Shown: positions 23,486-30,860 of the stretch, in pieces
Numbering within the stretch: the stretch's first letter is position 1
How the letters are laid out: every line of letters begins with the position of its first letter
Assembly: GCA_910589275.1 (NCBI GenBank)
Contig: CAJUTH010000041.1
Coordinates: 1 to 30,860 of the forward strand
Length of the DNA stretch: 30,860 nucleotides
Direction: 5' to 3'
Source of the DNA: an uncultured Dorea sp.
Lineage (GTDB): Bacteria > Bacillota > Clostridia > Lachnospirales > Lachnospiraceae
The notes under the pieces: generated by a model
The model's database searches: none
Told to the model about the DNA's origin: nothing
What the model saw: only the letters and a program-made list of their open reading frames with translations
Translations under genes and position numbers: made by a program

Positions 23486-24853
23486 TTATGCTATATTTCT
23501 TTTATTTCTAATTTTTTCATTTGCTCCTTCTACATTCATTCTAGAGAGTATCACCATGATAATAATATTGATGATCAGCGGTATCCACAGATACATGATA
23601 TGCAGCATGTTAATACAGGATTCCGGCTGTACTGCCAAGGTGCCGTCAAATTTGCTAAATTCTAACAGCCAGCCGGCTGCGGCAGTTCCGAGTCCTCCGC
23701 CGAGTTTTACTCCCAGTGAGGTACAGGAATACATGGTGCCGTCTACCCGCTTCCCTTTTGTCAAGAAGGTATATTCCGAGCAGGAGGCAATGACAGCGTT
23801 CATATCGCCTTGCCATGGGCCTTGTCCAAGAGCTGCAAGAGCTGTGAAGAGAAGCATAAGAGGAACACTTCCAATATAACCGGCCGCAACTACAAGGGCT
23901 CTGCCAGCAACAGCAATAATATAACCTCTAAGATTCAGTTTGTACATTCCTTTCCATTTACCCACAAGGGTAGGAGTAAAGATTAATGCAATGATTAATG
24001 GAATATTAAATGCCCATGAAAATACACCGTAAAGATTCTCATTTTTCAGTACATAGGTCATATAGTAGATTCCGGAATTAATCATGGCTCCATAGAGCTG
24101 CTGCAGAATATATACTGCGCAGATCATCAGATAAAATTTATTGGAGATCAGAAGGCGGAACGCTTCAAGTAAACCGTATTTTTCTTCTGCTGACTCTGCA
24201 CTGTCTCCTTCGTTAAGTTCAGATTCCGGCAGCTCTTTTACAGAAAGAGCTGAGATAGTATTGATAACGAGTCCAAGAATGGCGTATACAATCGCTACGG
24301 TCCTCCATGCATTTGCTCCTCCGCCGCATTTTGCGACAAAGCTGATGGTAACGGATTGAATCAAAAGGCTTGTAGAGAATGCGAATATGAACCGGCAGGA
24401 ACCCATTTGGACACGTTCTTTGCTATTTTTTGTTACTAGAGACGTAAGAGCGGAGTAGGCAATATTATTTGCTGTGTAGAAAACGCCGTTCAGTAAAGTA
24501 TAAGCAATGAAAAACCATGTATACTGCGCGGTGGTGCCCCAGCTTGTAGGAATTGCAAAAATTGCCGCTAAGGTAACCGCACAGCCGATATAACCGTATA
24601 ACATCCATGGTCTTGCTTTGCCAAGCTTTGTGTGGGTCTTATCAATCATTGCGCCAAAGAAAATGTCGGTAATGCCGTCAAATAATTTGGAAAGTGCAAT
24701 AAGCGATCCAACAATACCTGCGGAGAGTCCGATTGTGTTGGTTAAGTAGATCATAACAAAGGAAGACAAGAAAGCATATACTACATTGCCTGCGATATCT
24801 CCGGAACCGTATCCGACTTTGTTGTACCATTTTAAGTATGTTTTTTCGTTCAT
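23486..24853 (-). CDS. GPH-family sugar:cation symporter (MelB type)
   Basis: A 455-residue transporter with 12 predicted membrane helices. The N-terminus KVGYGSGDIAGNVVY and KLFDGITDIFFGAMIDKT belong to the glycoside-pentoside-hexuronide family; Asp59 and Asp63 match the cation-site aspartates of E. coli MelB. HTKLGKARPW is the conserved cytoplasmic loop. It is 27 bp after the beta-galactosidase gene, with AAGGAGAT upstream of its ATG. It therefore probably imports a galactoside such as lactose or a beta-galacto-oligosaccharide; specificity is inferred from the neighbour only. Confidence 0.9.
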   Translation of the reverse strand: MNEKTYLKWYNKVGYGSGDIAGNVVYAFLSSFVMIYLTNTIGLSAGIVGSLIALSKLFDGITDIFFGAMIDKTHTKLGKARPWMLYGYIGCAVTLAAIFAIPTSWGTTAQYTWFFIAYTLLNGVFYTANNIAYSALTSLVTKNSKERVQMGSCRFIFAFSTSLLIQSVTISFVAKCGGGANAWRTVAIVYAILGLVINTISALSVKELPESELNEGDSAESAEEKYGLLEAFRLLISNKFYLMICAVYILQQLYGAMINSGIYYMTYVLKNENLYGVFSWAFNIPLIIALIFTPTLVGKWKGMYKLNLRGYIIAVAGRALVVAAGYIGSVPLMLLFTALAALGQGPWQGDMNAVIASCSEYTFLTKGKRVDGTMYSCTSLGVKLGGGLGTAAAGWLLEFSKFDGTLAVQPESCINMLHIMYLWIPLIINIIIMVILSRMNVEGANEKIRNKRNIA

Positions 24854-24880
24854 AATATGAAATCTCCTTTCGTAAGAGGG

Positions 24881-27800
24881 TTAATTTGATATGTCAAATG
24901 GTATCAGTTTTAATTGAAAACAAAATGCCGTATCACGGAAACAGTAGCGATCGAGAACCTCCGGTCCGCAACTATTCGACCCAATTCCATGAAGTGCATA
25001 ATCCAGACATAGTATCGTATTTCCTGATTCCTTCAATTCAAAATGGTGGGCTTTGCTTTCTAGCTCTTCCTGCGAATAGACGGATGCATGAAAAGAGAAG
25101 CTTCTGGGTGATACGGCGGTTAAACCAAGCTGCTTTCCATATAGTTTTACATAATCGCAGTCGGAACGATTCCCGTTTTCTTGTGGGAAAATATAGTCTT
25201 CGTGAAGTTCTGCAACACCTGCAGTATAGAGTCCATGTCGGGAGGCTCTGTGCTTGTCACAGTAATTTTCATAGGGGCCGTATCCGTAATAGGTTACAGT
25301 TTCAAATTCTTTCGGAAGAAATAACCTTAATCCAAATCTCGGTAAAAAAGGAAATTCTTCATTCTTACTGACATCCAGTATTACTTGAATGCCCCCGTTG
25401 TTATCTACGAGCCATTTTGCCTGTATATTCAGGATTCTTTGTATGGAGGCTGCTGAAACAGACATGACAGAGGAGATTACAATTCCATTTTCGGAGCGGG
25501 TAATAAGGGTATCGTAAGCCCTTGCAATGGAATTATGATAATGGGCTTTTTTCCACTCTGTGCGAATGTACATGTCATTGTCTGTAGGAGCTCTCCAGAT
25601 ATTAATTTCCATCGGCTTATCCAGATATTCTTTTCCTTTATAGACCATACTTTCAAACATACCGTTCTTTTTGCTGTAGGTGTAACAGAAATTCTTTCCG
25701 AATAGCCGGATATGGGAATCGGTTTCTTTTGTAAAGATTGCGGTGTCTGTTCTTATTTTTTGGCTCAGCCACTCTATTGCGGTAAGATTTCTACCGTCTT
25801 CGTTTTCTAAAAGAATCTCGTCGAAGCCTAAAGAATGTCCTGCCGGAACCAATGGGGAATCTTTTAGGAGAAGATAATATATATTTAGATAAACCCGTCC
25901 CATTTTTGGAATGGAAATATCAAGCTTTATGGTTCCTTCACAGTGGGGAGGAATGGAACATACGGGTACGGAGCCTTTGTCAGTACAGATACCGTCGCAG
26001 GTTACTTCATAATAAATGGAAATATAATCCTTTAAGTCGGTAAAATCCAGATAATTATGAAGTGTTAATTCCTTTGTGTCGGTATGGCAGGAGACTACTC
26101 TTGCAGGCCGGTGTACGTTCTTATATTCGAGCAGACCGGTGTGTGGCGTCCGATCTGGATAGACCAGCCCGTCTATACAGAAATTTTCGTCATGGATCGT
26201 TTCTCCAAAGTCTCCGCCGTAAAGGTATTTTGTTTTACCATTTTCTGATTTCCCCGCTTCAATTGCATGGTCGCACCATTCCCATACGAATCCTCCGCAT
26301 AGGATATCGTGGCTTTCAATAAGCTGGAAATAATCTTCAAAATCGCCGGGGCCGTTTCCCATGGAATGACAGTATTCAACTAAGAGAAATGGCTTCGACG
26401 CGTCTTTTTCCAAATATTCCTCTATTTCTGAGAGAGCGGGATACATTCTGCTGTACAGATCCAGATTGCTATAGTTATAGATTTCGTCGTAATTGCGGTA
26501 TCTGGCGCTTTCGTAGTGTGTGATCCGCTGAGGGTCAAATTCTTTGGTCCATTGAAGGGCTTTTTCAAAATTACACCCATAAGCGCTTTCATTTCCCATG
26601 GACCAGATTAGGATGCAGGGACGGTTTTTATCCCGCTGTACCATAAGCTGTACCCGGTCAAGTATTGATTTTTCCCACAAAGGATTGTCGGCAATCGGTT
26701 TATTCCAATTCTTAAAGCGGTTATAGTCGGTATCTTCTCTGTAATGCAGCATGAAAGGTCCATGGGCTTCGATATCCGCTTCATTTATGACCATGAAACC
26801 GTATTTATCGCATAATTGGTAGAAATACGGTGCGTTTGGATAATGGCTGGAGCGAACCGCGTTAAAATTATGCTGTTTCATCATGGTAAGATCCTTCATG
26901 ATTTGGCAAATATTAACTGCCGCACCGGTCACAGGGTCCGAATCATGACGGTTTACACCGTGGAATTTTATCTTTTGATTATTTAGATAAAGGATCTTAT
27001 CTTTGATCTGAACTGTGCGGAAACCAACAAATTCAGTAATTATTTCGTCTTTTGTTTCTATGACGAGAGTATAAAGGTATGGATGCTCCACATTCCATAA
27101 TTTGGGGTGTTTCAATTCTAATACAAGGTGATTTAATTTGACTTTGCCGGATGCCATGATATGATTGTGCTGATTATATAGAATGACTGTTGTATCAATT
27201 GGCTGACCGAAGTAAGAAAAATTTATTATTGTTTCTGCTGTATTTTCATGGACTGCGGTGGTAATGTGGTAGTCCCTGACGTACTGTCTGGGACGTTTTA
27301 AGAGATAGACGTCCCGGAAAATACCGCTCATGCGGAATTTGTCCTGATCTTCTAAATAGCTGCCGTCGCACCATTTTAAGACAAGAACCGACAGAGTATT
27401 TTTACCTTCTTTCAGTGATGATGAGACATCAAATTCGCTTGTGGCATGGGATACCTGACTGTATCCGACATAGGAGCCGTTCAGCCATACATAAAAACAA
27501 GAATCAACTCCCTCAAAATTCAGATAAGCCTGCGGCGTTAGGTTATCTTTTTGATAATTAAATTCACAGATATACGCACCGCAGGGAATATCCTGTGGGA
27601 CATAGGGTGGGTCAAATGGGAATGGATACCGGATATTTGAATACTGATGAGAATCGTATCCATATATCTGCCAGATACCGGGAACTTTCTGTTCGTCAAA
27701 ATCAGATGTGTCATAACCGGGTTCGAAAAATCGGTCATGTACATCATAAATGCTCTCATAATAGTGGAATTTCCAGTTGCCATTTAAGAATTGTATCCGA

Positions 27801-27925
27801 TCAGATTCTTCCCTGTGTTCGGTCAGATTGTCCATCCTCTTTGATGCGGGGATATAGTATGCTCTGGCAGGCATAGTCCCTTCATGCAGAATATCGGGAT
27901 TCTCATAATGTTTTGGTACAATCAT
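24881..27925 (-). CDS. lacZ: beta-galactosidase, glycoside hydrolase family 2
   Basis: A 1014-residue LacZ-type enzyme hydrolysing terminal beta-galactosides. It has an N-terminal jelly roll (about 45-210) with the GVDSCFYVWLNG fold motif, an Ig-like domain (220-305), a TIM barrel with FHGVNRHDSDP near 321, the acid/base Glu446 in WSMGNESAYG and nucleophile Glu517 in LVEYCHSMGN. A C-terminal supersandwich includes YYGYGPYENYCDKH. No signal peptide, so it is cytoplasmic. ATG 27925 is chosen because AGGAGG lies 8 nt upstream and the family N-terminus fits; the open frame extends to 28009 without support. Operon with the symporter; regulated by the divergent AraC gene. Confidence 0.95.
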   Translation of the reverse strand: MIVPKHYENPDILHEGTMPARAYYIPASKRMDNLTEHREESDRIQFLNGNWKFHYYESIYDVHDRFFEPGYDTSDFDEQKVPGIWQIYGYDSHQYSNIRYPFPFDPPYVPQDIPCGAYICEFNYQKDNLTPQAYLNFEGVDSCFYVWLNGSYVGYSQVSHATSEFDVSSSLKEGKNTLSVLVLKWCDGSYLEDQDKFRMSGIFRDVYLLKRPRQYVRDYHITTAVHENTAETIINFSYFGQPIDTTVILYNQHNHIMASGKVKLNHLVLELKHPKLWNVEHPYLYTLVIETKDEIITEFVGFRTVQIKDKILYLNNQKIKFHGVNRHDSDPVTGAAVNICQIMKDLTMMKQHNFNAVRSSHYPNAPYFYQLCDKYGFMVINEADIEAHGPFMLHYREDTDYNRFKNWNKPIADNPLWEKSILDRVQLMVQRDKNRPCILIWSMGNESAYGCNFEKALQWTKEFDPQRITHYESARYRNYDEIYNYSNLDLYSRMYPALSEIEEYLEKDASKPFLLVEYCHSMGNGPGDFEDYFQLIESHDILCGGFVWEWCDHAIEAGKSENGKTKYLYGGDFGETIHDENFCIDGLVYPDRTPHTGLLEYKNVHRPARVVSCHTDTKELTLHNYLDFTDLKDYISIYYEVTCDGICTDKGSVPVCSIPPHCEGTIKLDISIPKMGRVYLNIYYLLLKDSPLVPAGHSLGFDEILLENEDGRNLTAIEWLSQKIRTDTAIFTKETDSHIRLFGKNFCYTYSKKNGMFESMVYKGKEYLDKPMEINIWRAPTDNDMYIRTEWKKAHYHNSIARAYDTLITRSENGIVISSVMSVSAASIQRILNIQAKWLVDNNGGIQVILDVSKNEEFPFLPRFGLRLFLPKEFETVTYYGYGPYENYCDKHRASRHGLYTAGVAELHEDYIFPQENGNRSDCDYVKLYGKQLGLTAVSPRSFSFHASVYSQEELESKAHHFELKESGNTILCLDYALHGIGSNSCGPEVLDRYCFRDTAFCFQLKLIPFDISN

Positions 27926-28032
27926 GTTTTCAGCCTCCTTTTCTAAATATTCACTTTTTTGTTTGCCAGTTTTTTCTCTTCTTTTGCTTCGATTGAAGCA
28001 TGCGTTCACCTTTTCTCTTATATATTGGTTTT

Positions 28033-28061
28033 ATTATAAGTATCATTTGGATATAAGTCTA
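28033..28061 (-). promoter_or_regulatory. promoter for the lacZ-symporter operon
   Basis: On the minus strand, TAGACT (plus 28056-28061), a 17-bp spacer and a perfect TATAAT (plus 28033-28038). One arm of a 9-bp inverted repeat lies in the spacer. Confidence 0.7.
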
Positions 28062-28097
28062 TAAACTCGATTGGACAAAACATACACAAAATGATAC
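28040..28097. promoter_or_regulatory. inverted-repeat operator in the lacZ/AraC divergent promoter region
   Basis: GTATCATTT (28040-28048) and AAATGATAC (28089-28097) are perfect inverted copies 49 bp apart. The left arm sits in the lacZ promoter spacer and the right arm overlaps the -10 of the regulator promoter. It is a good candidate for the AraC-type regulator's two sites, with possible looping. Confidence 0.6.
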
Positions 28098-28100
28098 AAT
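28071..28100 (+). promoter_or_regulatory. promoter for the AraC-family regulator
   Basis: TTGGAC (28071-28076), an 18-bp spacer and TACAAT (28095-28100), 30 bp upstream of the gene start. Confidence 0.65.
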
Positions 28101-28130
28101 AAGAAAAACTAAAGAGGAGGTGCAGAGATT

Positions 28131-28991
28131 ATGTATATAAATTCGGGATATTTGAATAATTCTCATGTGGATTTTAAGGATAAAACGAAGCCTTTGATTG
28201 TGGGGAGCTGCGGCACATACCGCTTGTATAAGCATCCAAGGCTGCCTACGTACCGCCCACGCGGAAGGGTGGATTTTCAGATTATCTATGTGTCTGCGGG
28301 AGCCGCGCATTTTCATTTTGATCATCCGGAGAATGATACGGTGGTGACTGCCGGAAACATGGTGTTGTTCCGTCCGAAGGAATTTCAGAAGTATGAATAT
28401 TACGCTGTGGATCAGACGGAGGTATACTGGGTTCATTTTACAGGGGGAAATGTAACGAATATTTTGAGAAGCTATGGAATGAAGGATGATATGAGAGTAT
28501 TTTATACAGGCGCTTCACTGGAATATGAGCGGATATTTAAGCGGATGATATCTGAACTGCAGCAGCGCCGGGAGGATTATCAGGAAATGCTGGTCCTTCT
28601 TCTTAAACACCTTTTCATTTTGATACACAGGCATATAACAGACCGGCATGTACGAAAGAATGAATATCTGGAATGTGAAATGGATATGGCGGCTCAGTAT
28701 TTTAATGATCATTACAATACGGATATCAGCATTGATCGGTATGCAAGATCCCACGGGATGAGTGTGAGCTGGTTTATTCGAAATTTCAAAGACTGGATAG
28801 GAATAACGCCGATGCAGTATATTGTTTCTATCCGGATGAGCAATGCACAGGCTCTTTTGGAAACGACAAGCTATTCGATAGCTGAAATCGGACGGATCGT
28901 GGGGTATGAGAATCCACTGTATTTCAGTAGGATTTTTCATAAGCAGAAGGGTTTTTCACCGTCTGGATATCGGAAAAAAATTAAGAGTTAA
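28131..28991 (+). CDS. AraC-family transcriptional regulator with cupin sensor domain
   Basis: A 286-residue regulator. The N-terminal half (about 20-135) is a cupin-like sugar-sensing domain (RPRGRVDFQIIYVSAGAAHFHF, core DFQIIYV; GNMVLFRPKEFQKY). The C-terminal AraC/XylS DNA-binding region (about 185-283) has two helix-turn-helix units: ISIDRYARSHGMSVSWFIRNF and YSIAEIGRIVGYENPLYFSRIFHKQKGFSPSGYR (core IVGYENPLYFSRIFHK). AGGAGG precedes the ATG. It is divergent from lacZ and probably activates the lacZ-symporter operon in response to a galactoside; the ligand is inferred. Confidence 0.93.
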   Translation: MYINSGYLNNSHVDFKDKTKPLIVGSCGTYRLYKHPRLPTYRPRGRVDFQIIYVSAGAAHFHFDHPENDTVVTAGNMVLFRPKEFQKYEYYAVDQTEVYWVHFTGGNVTNILRSYGMKDDMRVFYTGASLEYERIFKRMISELQQRREDYQEMLVLLLKHLFILIHRHITDRHVRKNEYLECEMDMAAQYFNDHYNTDISIDRYARSHGMSVSWFIRNFKDWIGITPMQYIVSIRMSNAQALLETTSYSIAEIGRIVGYENPLYFSRIFHKQKGFSPSGYRKKIKS

Positions 28992-29041
28992 TTCAATTAA
29001 GTTCCAGAAGTTTCTACGCAGTTAGAGACATTACTTTTTCC

Positions 29042-29100
29042 AATCCAGCATTTCTACCAAGAGAATGCAGTAGAAATATAAAGCATCTTAGAGCTGGATT
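29042..29100. repeat. nested inverted repeats after the AraC gene, possible terminator
   Basis: ATTTCTAC (29050-29057) pairs with GTAGAAAT (29070-29077), and just outside them AATCCAGC (29042-29049) pairs with GCTGGATT (29093-29100). The outer right arm lies in the last codons of the minus-strand DUF434 gene. The structure sits between two converging genes and could end transcription both ways, but T-tracts are poor. Confidence 0.45.
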
Positions 29101-29789
29101 TTCCAGACACAATCTATCTGTTCCAAAATCAACGGCATAATATTCAGCCAGCTCTTACAACGGTTTAGAATAATAGCGTCTCCGCTGATTACACCCGCCA
29201 TTTGTTCTAAAACCCGGTCCACATCCGGGATGATCTGTGTCTGCACAGATATATGATATTCGAGGGAACACTCCCGGATTAATCCCGACAGTCTGCCGGA
29301 ATTAGATACAGGCGCATCTAAATAAAAAACGGCTTCCGATATATTCAGAAGTTCCAGATGTCCGAGCAGCAGCCTGATCGCTTCCTGCGTCTTATTAGTG
29401 ATGCGGTATGTCCCCCGTAATCCGGCTAGATCCCGCAGCGCACCATCCCTGCAGTAAAATACAGGCGAGCCGGACAATGCTACTTCTAATGTGATAATCG
29501 TATTAAAGCCGTCTATATGCACTGTTTCTGGAAAATATTTACTTCCCCTTTGCAACAATTCTTTATTTATCCGTTTTTGAATACATTCCTTTGCCGACAC
29601 TGATCTTGCCAGAGCCAAACGCTGCCGTTCTGAGAACATGTAATGATTACCCACAAAGGTTGTGACGGGTTTGACATCATATCCCCGGTTTAAAAGAAAC
29701 AGAACTTCATCCGCCGCTTTTTGCAGCAATTCCAATTGTCTTCCGGTAAACTGCTTTTCATCCTCCGGCGCATATCCCCTTCTGCCCAT
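29088..29789 (-). CDS. DUF434 domain-containing protein
   Basis: A 233-residue soluble protein of unknown function. The N-terminal 60 residues match DUF434: GRRGYAPEDEKQF, then LLNRGYDVKPVTTFVGNHYMFSERQRLALARS (core VGNHY and SERQRLAL). The C-terminal half has HIDGFNTIITLEVALSG and RDGALRDLAGLRGTYR (core DGALRDLAG) and a Asp-rich YLDAPVSNSGRL stretch that looks like a nuclease-type acidic pocket, which I only infer. ATG 29789 is chosen over the longer frame, since that would run deep into crcB; the start follows the crcB stop by 7 bp with AAGGGA overlapping it. Cotranscribed with crcB. Confidence 0.78.
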   Translation of the reverse strand: MGRRGYAPEDEKQFTGRQLELLQKAADEVLFLLNRGYDVKPVTTFVGNHYMFSERQRLALARSVSAKECIQKRINKELLQRGSKYFPETVHIDGFNTIITLEVALSGSPVFYCRDGALRDLAGLRGTYRITNKTQEAIRLLLGHLELLNISEAVFYLDAPVSNSGRLSGLIRECSLEYHISVQTQIIPDVDRVLEQMAGVISGDAIILNRCKSWLNIMPLILEQIDCVWKIQL

Positions 29790-29796
29790 AATTCCC

Positions 29797-30168
29797 TTAA
29801 CCCTTTCTGACGATTCCCTGGCCTGCAAATACAGCCAATACTCCAAGCAGAACACTCAGTACCGTATAAATGACAGCCAGATGCATTTTCCCATCTTTCA
29901 CCAAATCTGTTGTCTCCAATGCGAAGGAGGAAAATGTCGTAAAACCTCCGCATATCCCAACCTTCAGGAATAATACCGTTCTGGGATTCAGAAAATTTGT
30001 TTTCATAGCCAATGCGGTCACAATTCCAATCAGAAATGATCCCACAATATTTATTATTAGTGTTTTGATTGGAAATACATATCCTTCTTTCAACGGGAAC
30101 ATTCCGATTAAATATCTGCAGACTGCTCCCATAAATCCCCCAGCCCCAACAATGATACATTCTATCAT
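29797..30168 (-). CDS. crcB: fluoride ion channel CrcB/Fluc
   Basis: A 123-residue inner-membrane protein with four hydrophobic segments. Conserved Fluc motifs: GAGGFMGAVCRYLIG near residues 8-22, NIVGSFLIG near 42 and GICGGFTTFSSFALE near 70-84, where the Phe box and Thr/Ser line the fluoride pore. It forms a dual-topology dimer that exports fluoride. ATG 30168 has AGAAGGG 9 nt upstream; a GTG at 30177 would sit on top of that site. No fluoride riboswitch was recognised upstream. DUF434 follows after 7 bp. Confidence 0.94.
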   Translation of the reverse strand: MIECIIVGAGGFMGAVCRYLIGMFPLKEGYVFPIKTLIINIVGSFLIGIVTALAMKTNFLNPRTVLFLKVGICGGFTTFSSFALETTDLVKDGKMHLAVIYTVLSVLLGVLAVFAGQGIVRKG

Positions 30169-30201
30169 GACAGACACCCTTCTCTAATTCAAGATAGGTT
30201 A

Positions 30202-30230
30202 ATTATACTTGCTTTTCAGCTCCTTTGCAA
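30202..30230 (-). promoter_or_regulatory. promoter for crcB-DUF434
   Basis: On the minus strand, TTGCAA (plus 30225-30230), a 17-bp spacer and a perfect TATAAT (plus 30202-30207), 34 bp upstream of crcB. Confidence 0.65.
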
Positions 30231-30362
30231 TGTCTGGCATTCGTTCTTCATTCAGTACCGGGTATTGGATGTGGACTTGTGACCGCTGATTTTAAGGTGT
30301 TTTAGATACCTCTTTTTTGTGTAGTTCTCTGCACATAACGGTAGGCCCACAAAATGTTGCTC

Positions 30363-30860
30363 TTACAGATGATGGACACTTCTTCTATACCGCTGCAATT
30401 CTTCTTCACTGACGTCTCCAATGATTTCATCGAGAAATACCAACAGCTTTTCCTTGTCTTTCGGCAGTTGCCCGTGAAATTGGAACGCATTGGAAGCTCC
30501 CATTGCCGCAAAGATGGTAGGTATCTGCAAATTTTCAATGAGCGTCCGTACCTCTTTGTATTTTTCAAGTTCGCCTTCCTCTTGCCAGTTCCCACGCTGT
30601 ATTTCAGCATAAAGTTCAGAATCGGGATAAATCGTAAGCATATTTGCCCCGATAAGTGTAGGGTGTATCTGATTGCATATATCAGCCGTCAATTTTGCTC
30701 CAATCTCTCCACGACCTGCCCCAGAAATGCTCACCAAATAAAAGAAACTGTAATGAATGCCTGCTGCATCTAATCTCTGGCATTGCTCTATAATGTCCGC
30801 CGATGTATATCCCTTATTCATAAACCGCAGGGCTTCATCATCGCCTGTTTCTATTCCTAT
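30363..30860 (-). CDS. radical SAM protein, C-terminal part (cut by window end)
   Basis: 165 residues of the C-terminal part; the 5' half lies beyond the window. The visible start, IGIETGDDEALRFMNKGYT, is the conserved SAM-contacting GxE(S/T)G region of radical SAM barrels. It is followed by GAGRGEIGAKLTADI, IYPDSELYAEI and GASNAFQFHGQLPKDKEKLL, a pattern typical of uncharacterised radical SAM proteins of about 290 residues in anaerobes. The CxxxCxxC cluster motif is not in the window, so the iron-sulfur site cannot be checked. Substrate unknown. The stop is followed by about 190 bp of non-coding DNA before crcB. Confidence 0.85.
   Translation of the reverse strand: MGIETGDDEALRFMNKGYTSADIIEQCQRLDAAGIHYSFFYLVSISGAGRGEIGAKLTADICNQIHPTLIGANMLTIYPDSELYAEIQRGNWQEEGELEKYKEVRTLIENLQIPTIFAAMGASNAFQFHGQLPKDKEKLLVFLDEIIGDVSEEELQRYRRSVHHL

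Noticed and set aside
27926..28009. N-terminal extension of beta-galactosidase (28 residues from ATG 28009)
   Set aside because: It is basic and family-atypical, lacks a ribosome binding site, and ATG 27925 has AGGAGG at ideal spacing.
29690..30160. 156-residue minus-strand frame overlapping crcB and DUF434
   Set aside because: It runs out of frame through the CrcB motifs and has no family resemblance; CrcB is unambiguous.
30199..30291. Thirty-codon minus-strand frame with protein-like end (MPDIAKELKSKYN)
   Set aside because: It has no ribosome binding site or recognisable family and overlaps the crcB promoter; it could be a gene remnant but cannot be supported.
30169..30362. Possible fluoride riboswitch upstream of crcB
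   Set aside because: No GGxGATGG-type conserved core or pseudoknot was found on the minus strand, and a plain TTGCAA-17-TATAAT promoter lies only 34 bp from the gene, leaving little room for an aptamer.

Overview
The window looks like the replication-origin region of a flagellated, low-GC Gram-positive anaerobe, most likely a member of the Lachnospiraceae (Clostridia). The reasons are the gene order gyrA-gyrB-recF-yaaA-dnaN-[oriC]-dnaA // rpmH-rnpA-yidD-yidC-jag-mnmE-mnmG-rsmG-parA-parB, a DUF4446 gene directly after parB, a DUF3881 gene after serS, AT-rich codon use and strong AGGAGG-type ribosome binding sites. No rRNA, tRNA, CRISPR array or insertion sequence was recognised.

Layout. (1) 1-2560, plus strand: a flagellin whose variable middle is replaced by a zinc metallopeptidase domain (HELMH plus a downstream WFTEG glutamate), that is, a proteolytic flagellin or 'flagellinolysin'. 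A small zinc-ribbon CpXC protein follows it. The flagellin leader carries a hairpin with a GGA loop that resembles a CsrA site. (2) 2597-11118, minus strand: the replication-initiation cluster dnaA, dnaN, yaaA (S4 RNA-binding), recF, gyrB, gyrA. The 293-bp dnaN-dnaA gap has the anatomy of oriC: an AT-rich tract, a run of TAG-type DnaA-trios, a short G-rich spacer and DnaA boxes. (3) 11260-18286, plus strand: rpmH (only 44 codons), rnpA, yidD, yidC, jag/khpB, then mnmE, mnmG, rsmG, with internal hairpin terminators. (4) 18287-18946: an AT-rich 660-bp spacer with three perfect parS sites (TGTTTCACGTGAAACA) and a TGACTTAGTC repeat pair, followed by parA and parB, a DUF4446 membrane protein, serS (with unusual active-site motifs) and a DUF3881 protein. 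(5) 23486-28991: a sugar-utilisation unit, with a GPH-family sugar:cation symporter and a GH2 beta-galactosidase on the minus strand and a divergent AraC-family regulator. A 9-bp inverted repeat places one arm inside each of the two divergent promoters. (6) 29088-30860, minus strand: a DUF434-type protein coupled to the fluoride channel gene crcB, with a good promoter, and the C-terminal half of a radical SAM protein cut by the window end.

How it works together: transcription diverges from oriC. DnaA made from the minus-strand operon melts the origin, DnaN, RecF and gyrase serve replication, and ParB loading on parS beside the origin segregates it. The rpmH-jag block couples ribosome and tRNA processing to membrane protein insertion, and mnmE and mnmG modify tRNA wobble uridines. 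The flagellinolysin and lac-type genes are accessory: one would give the filament proteolytic activity, the other allows galactoside use. Several start codons were moved from the longest open frame to positions supported by a ribosome binding site and the family N-terminus (flagellin, recF, dnaN, rnpA, yidD, lacZ, DUF434, crcB).
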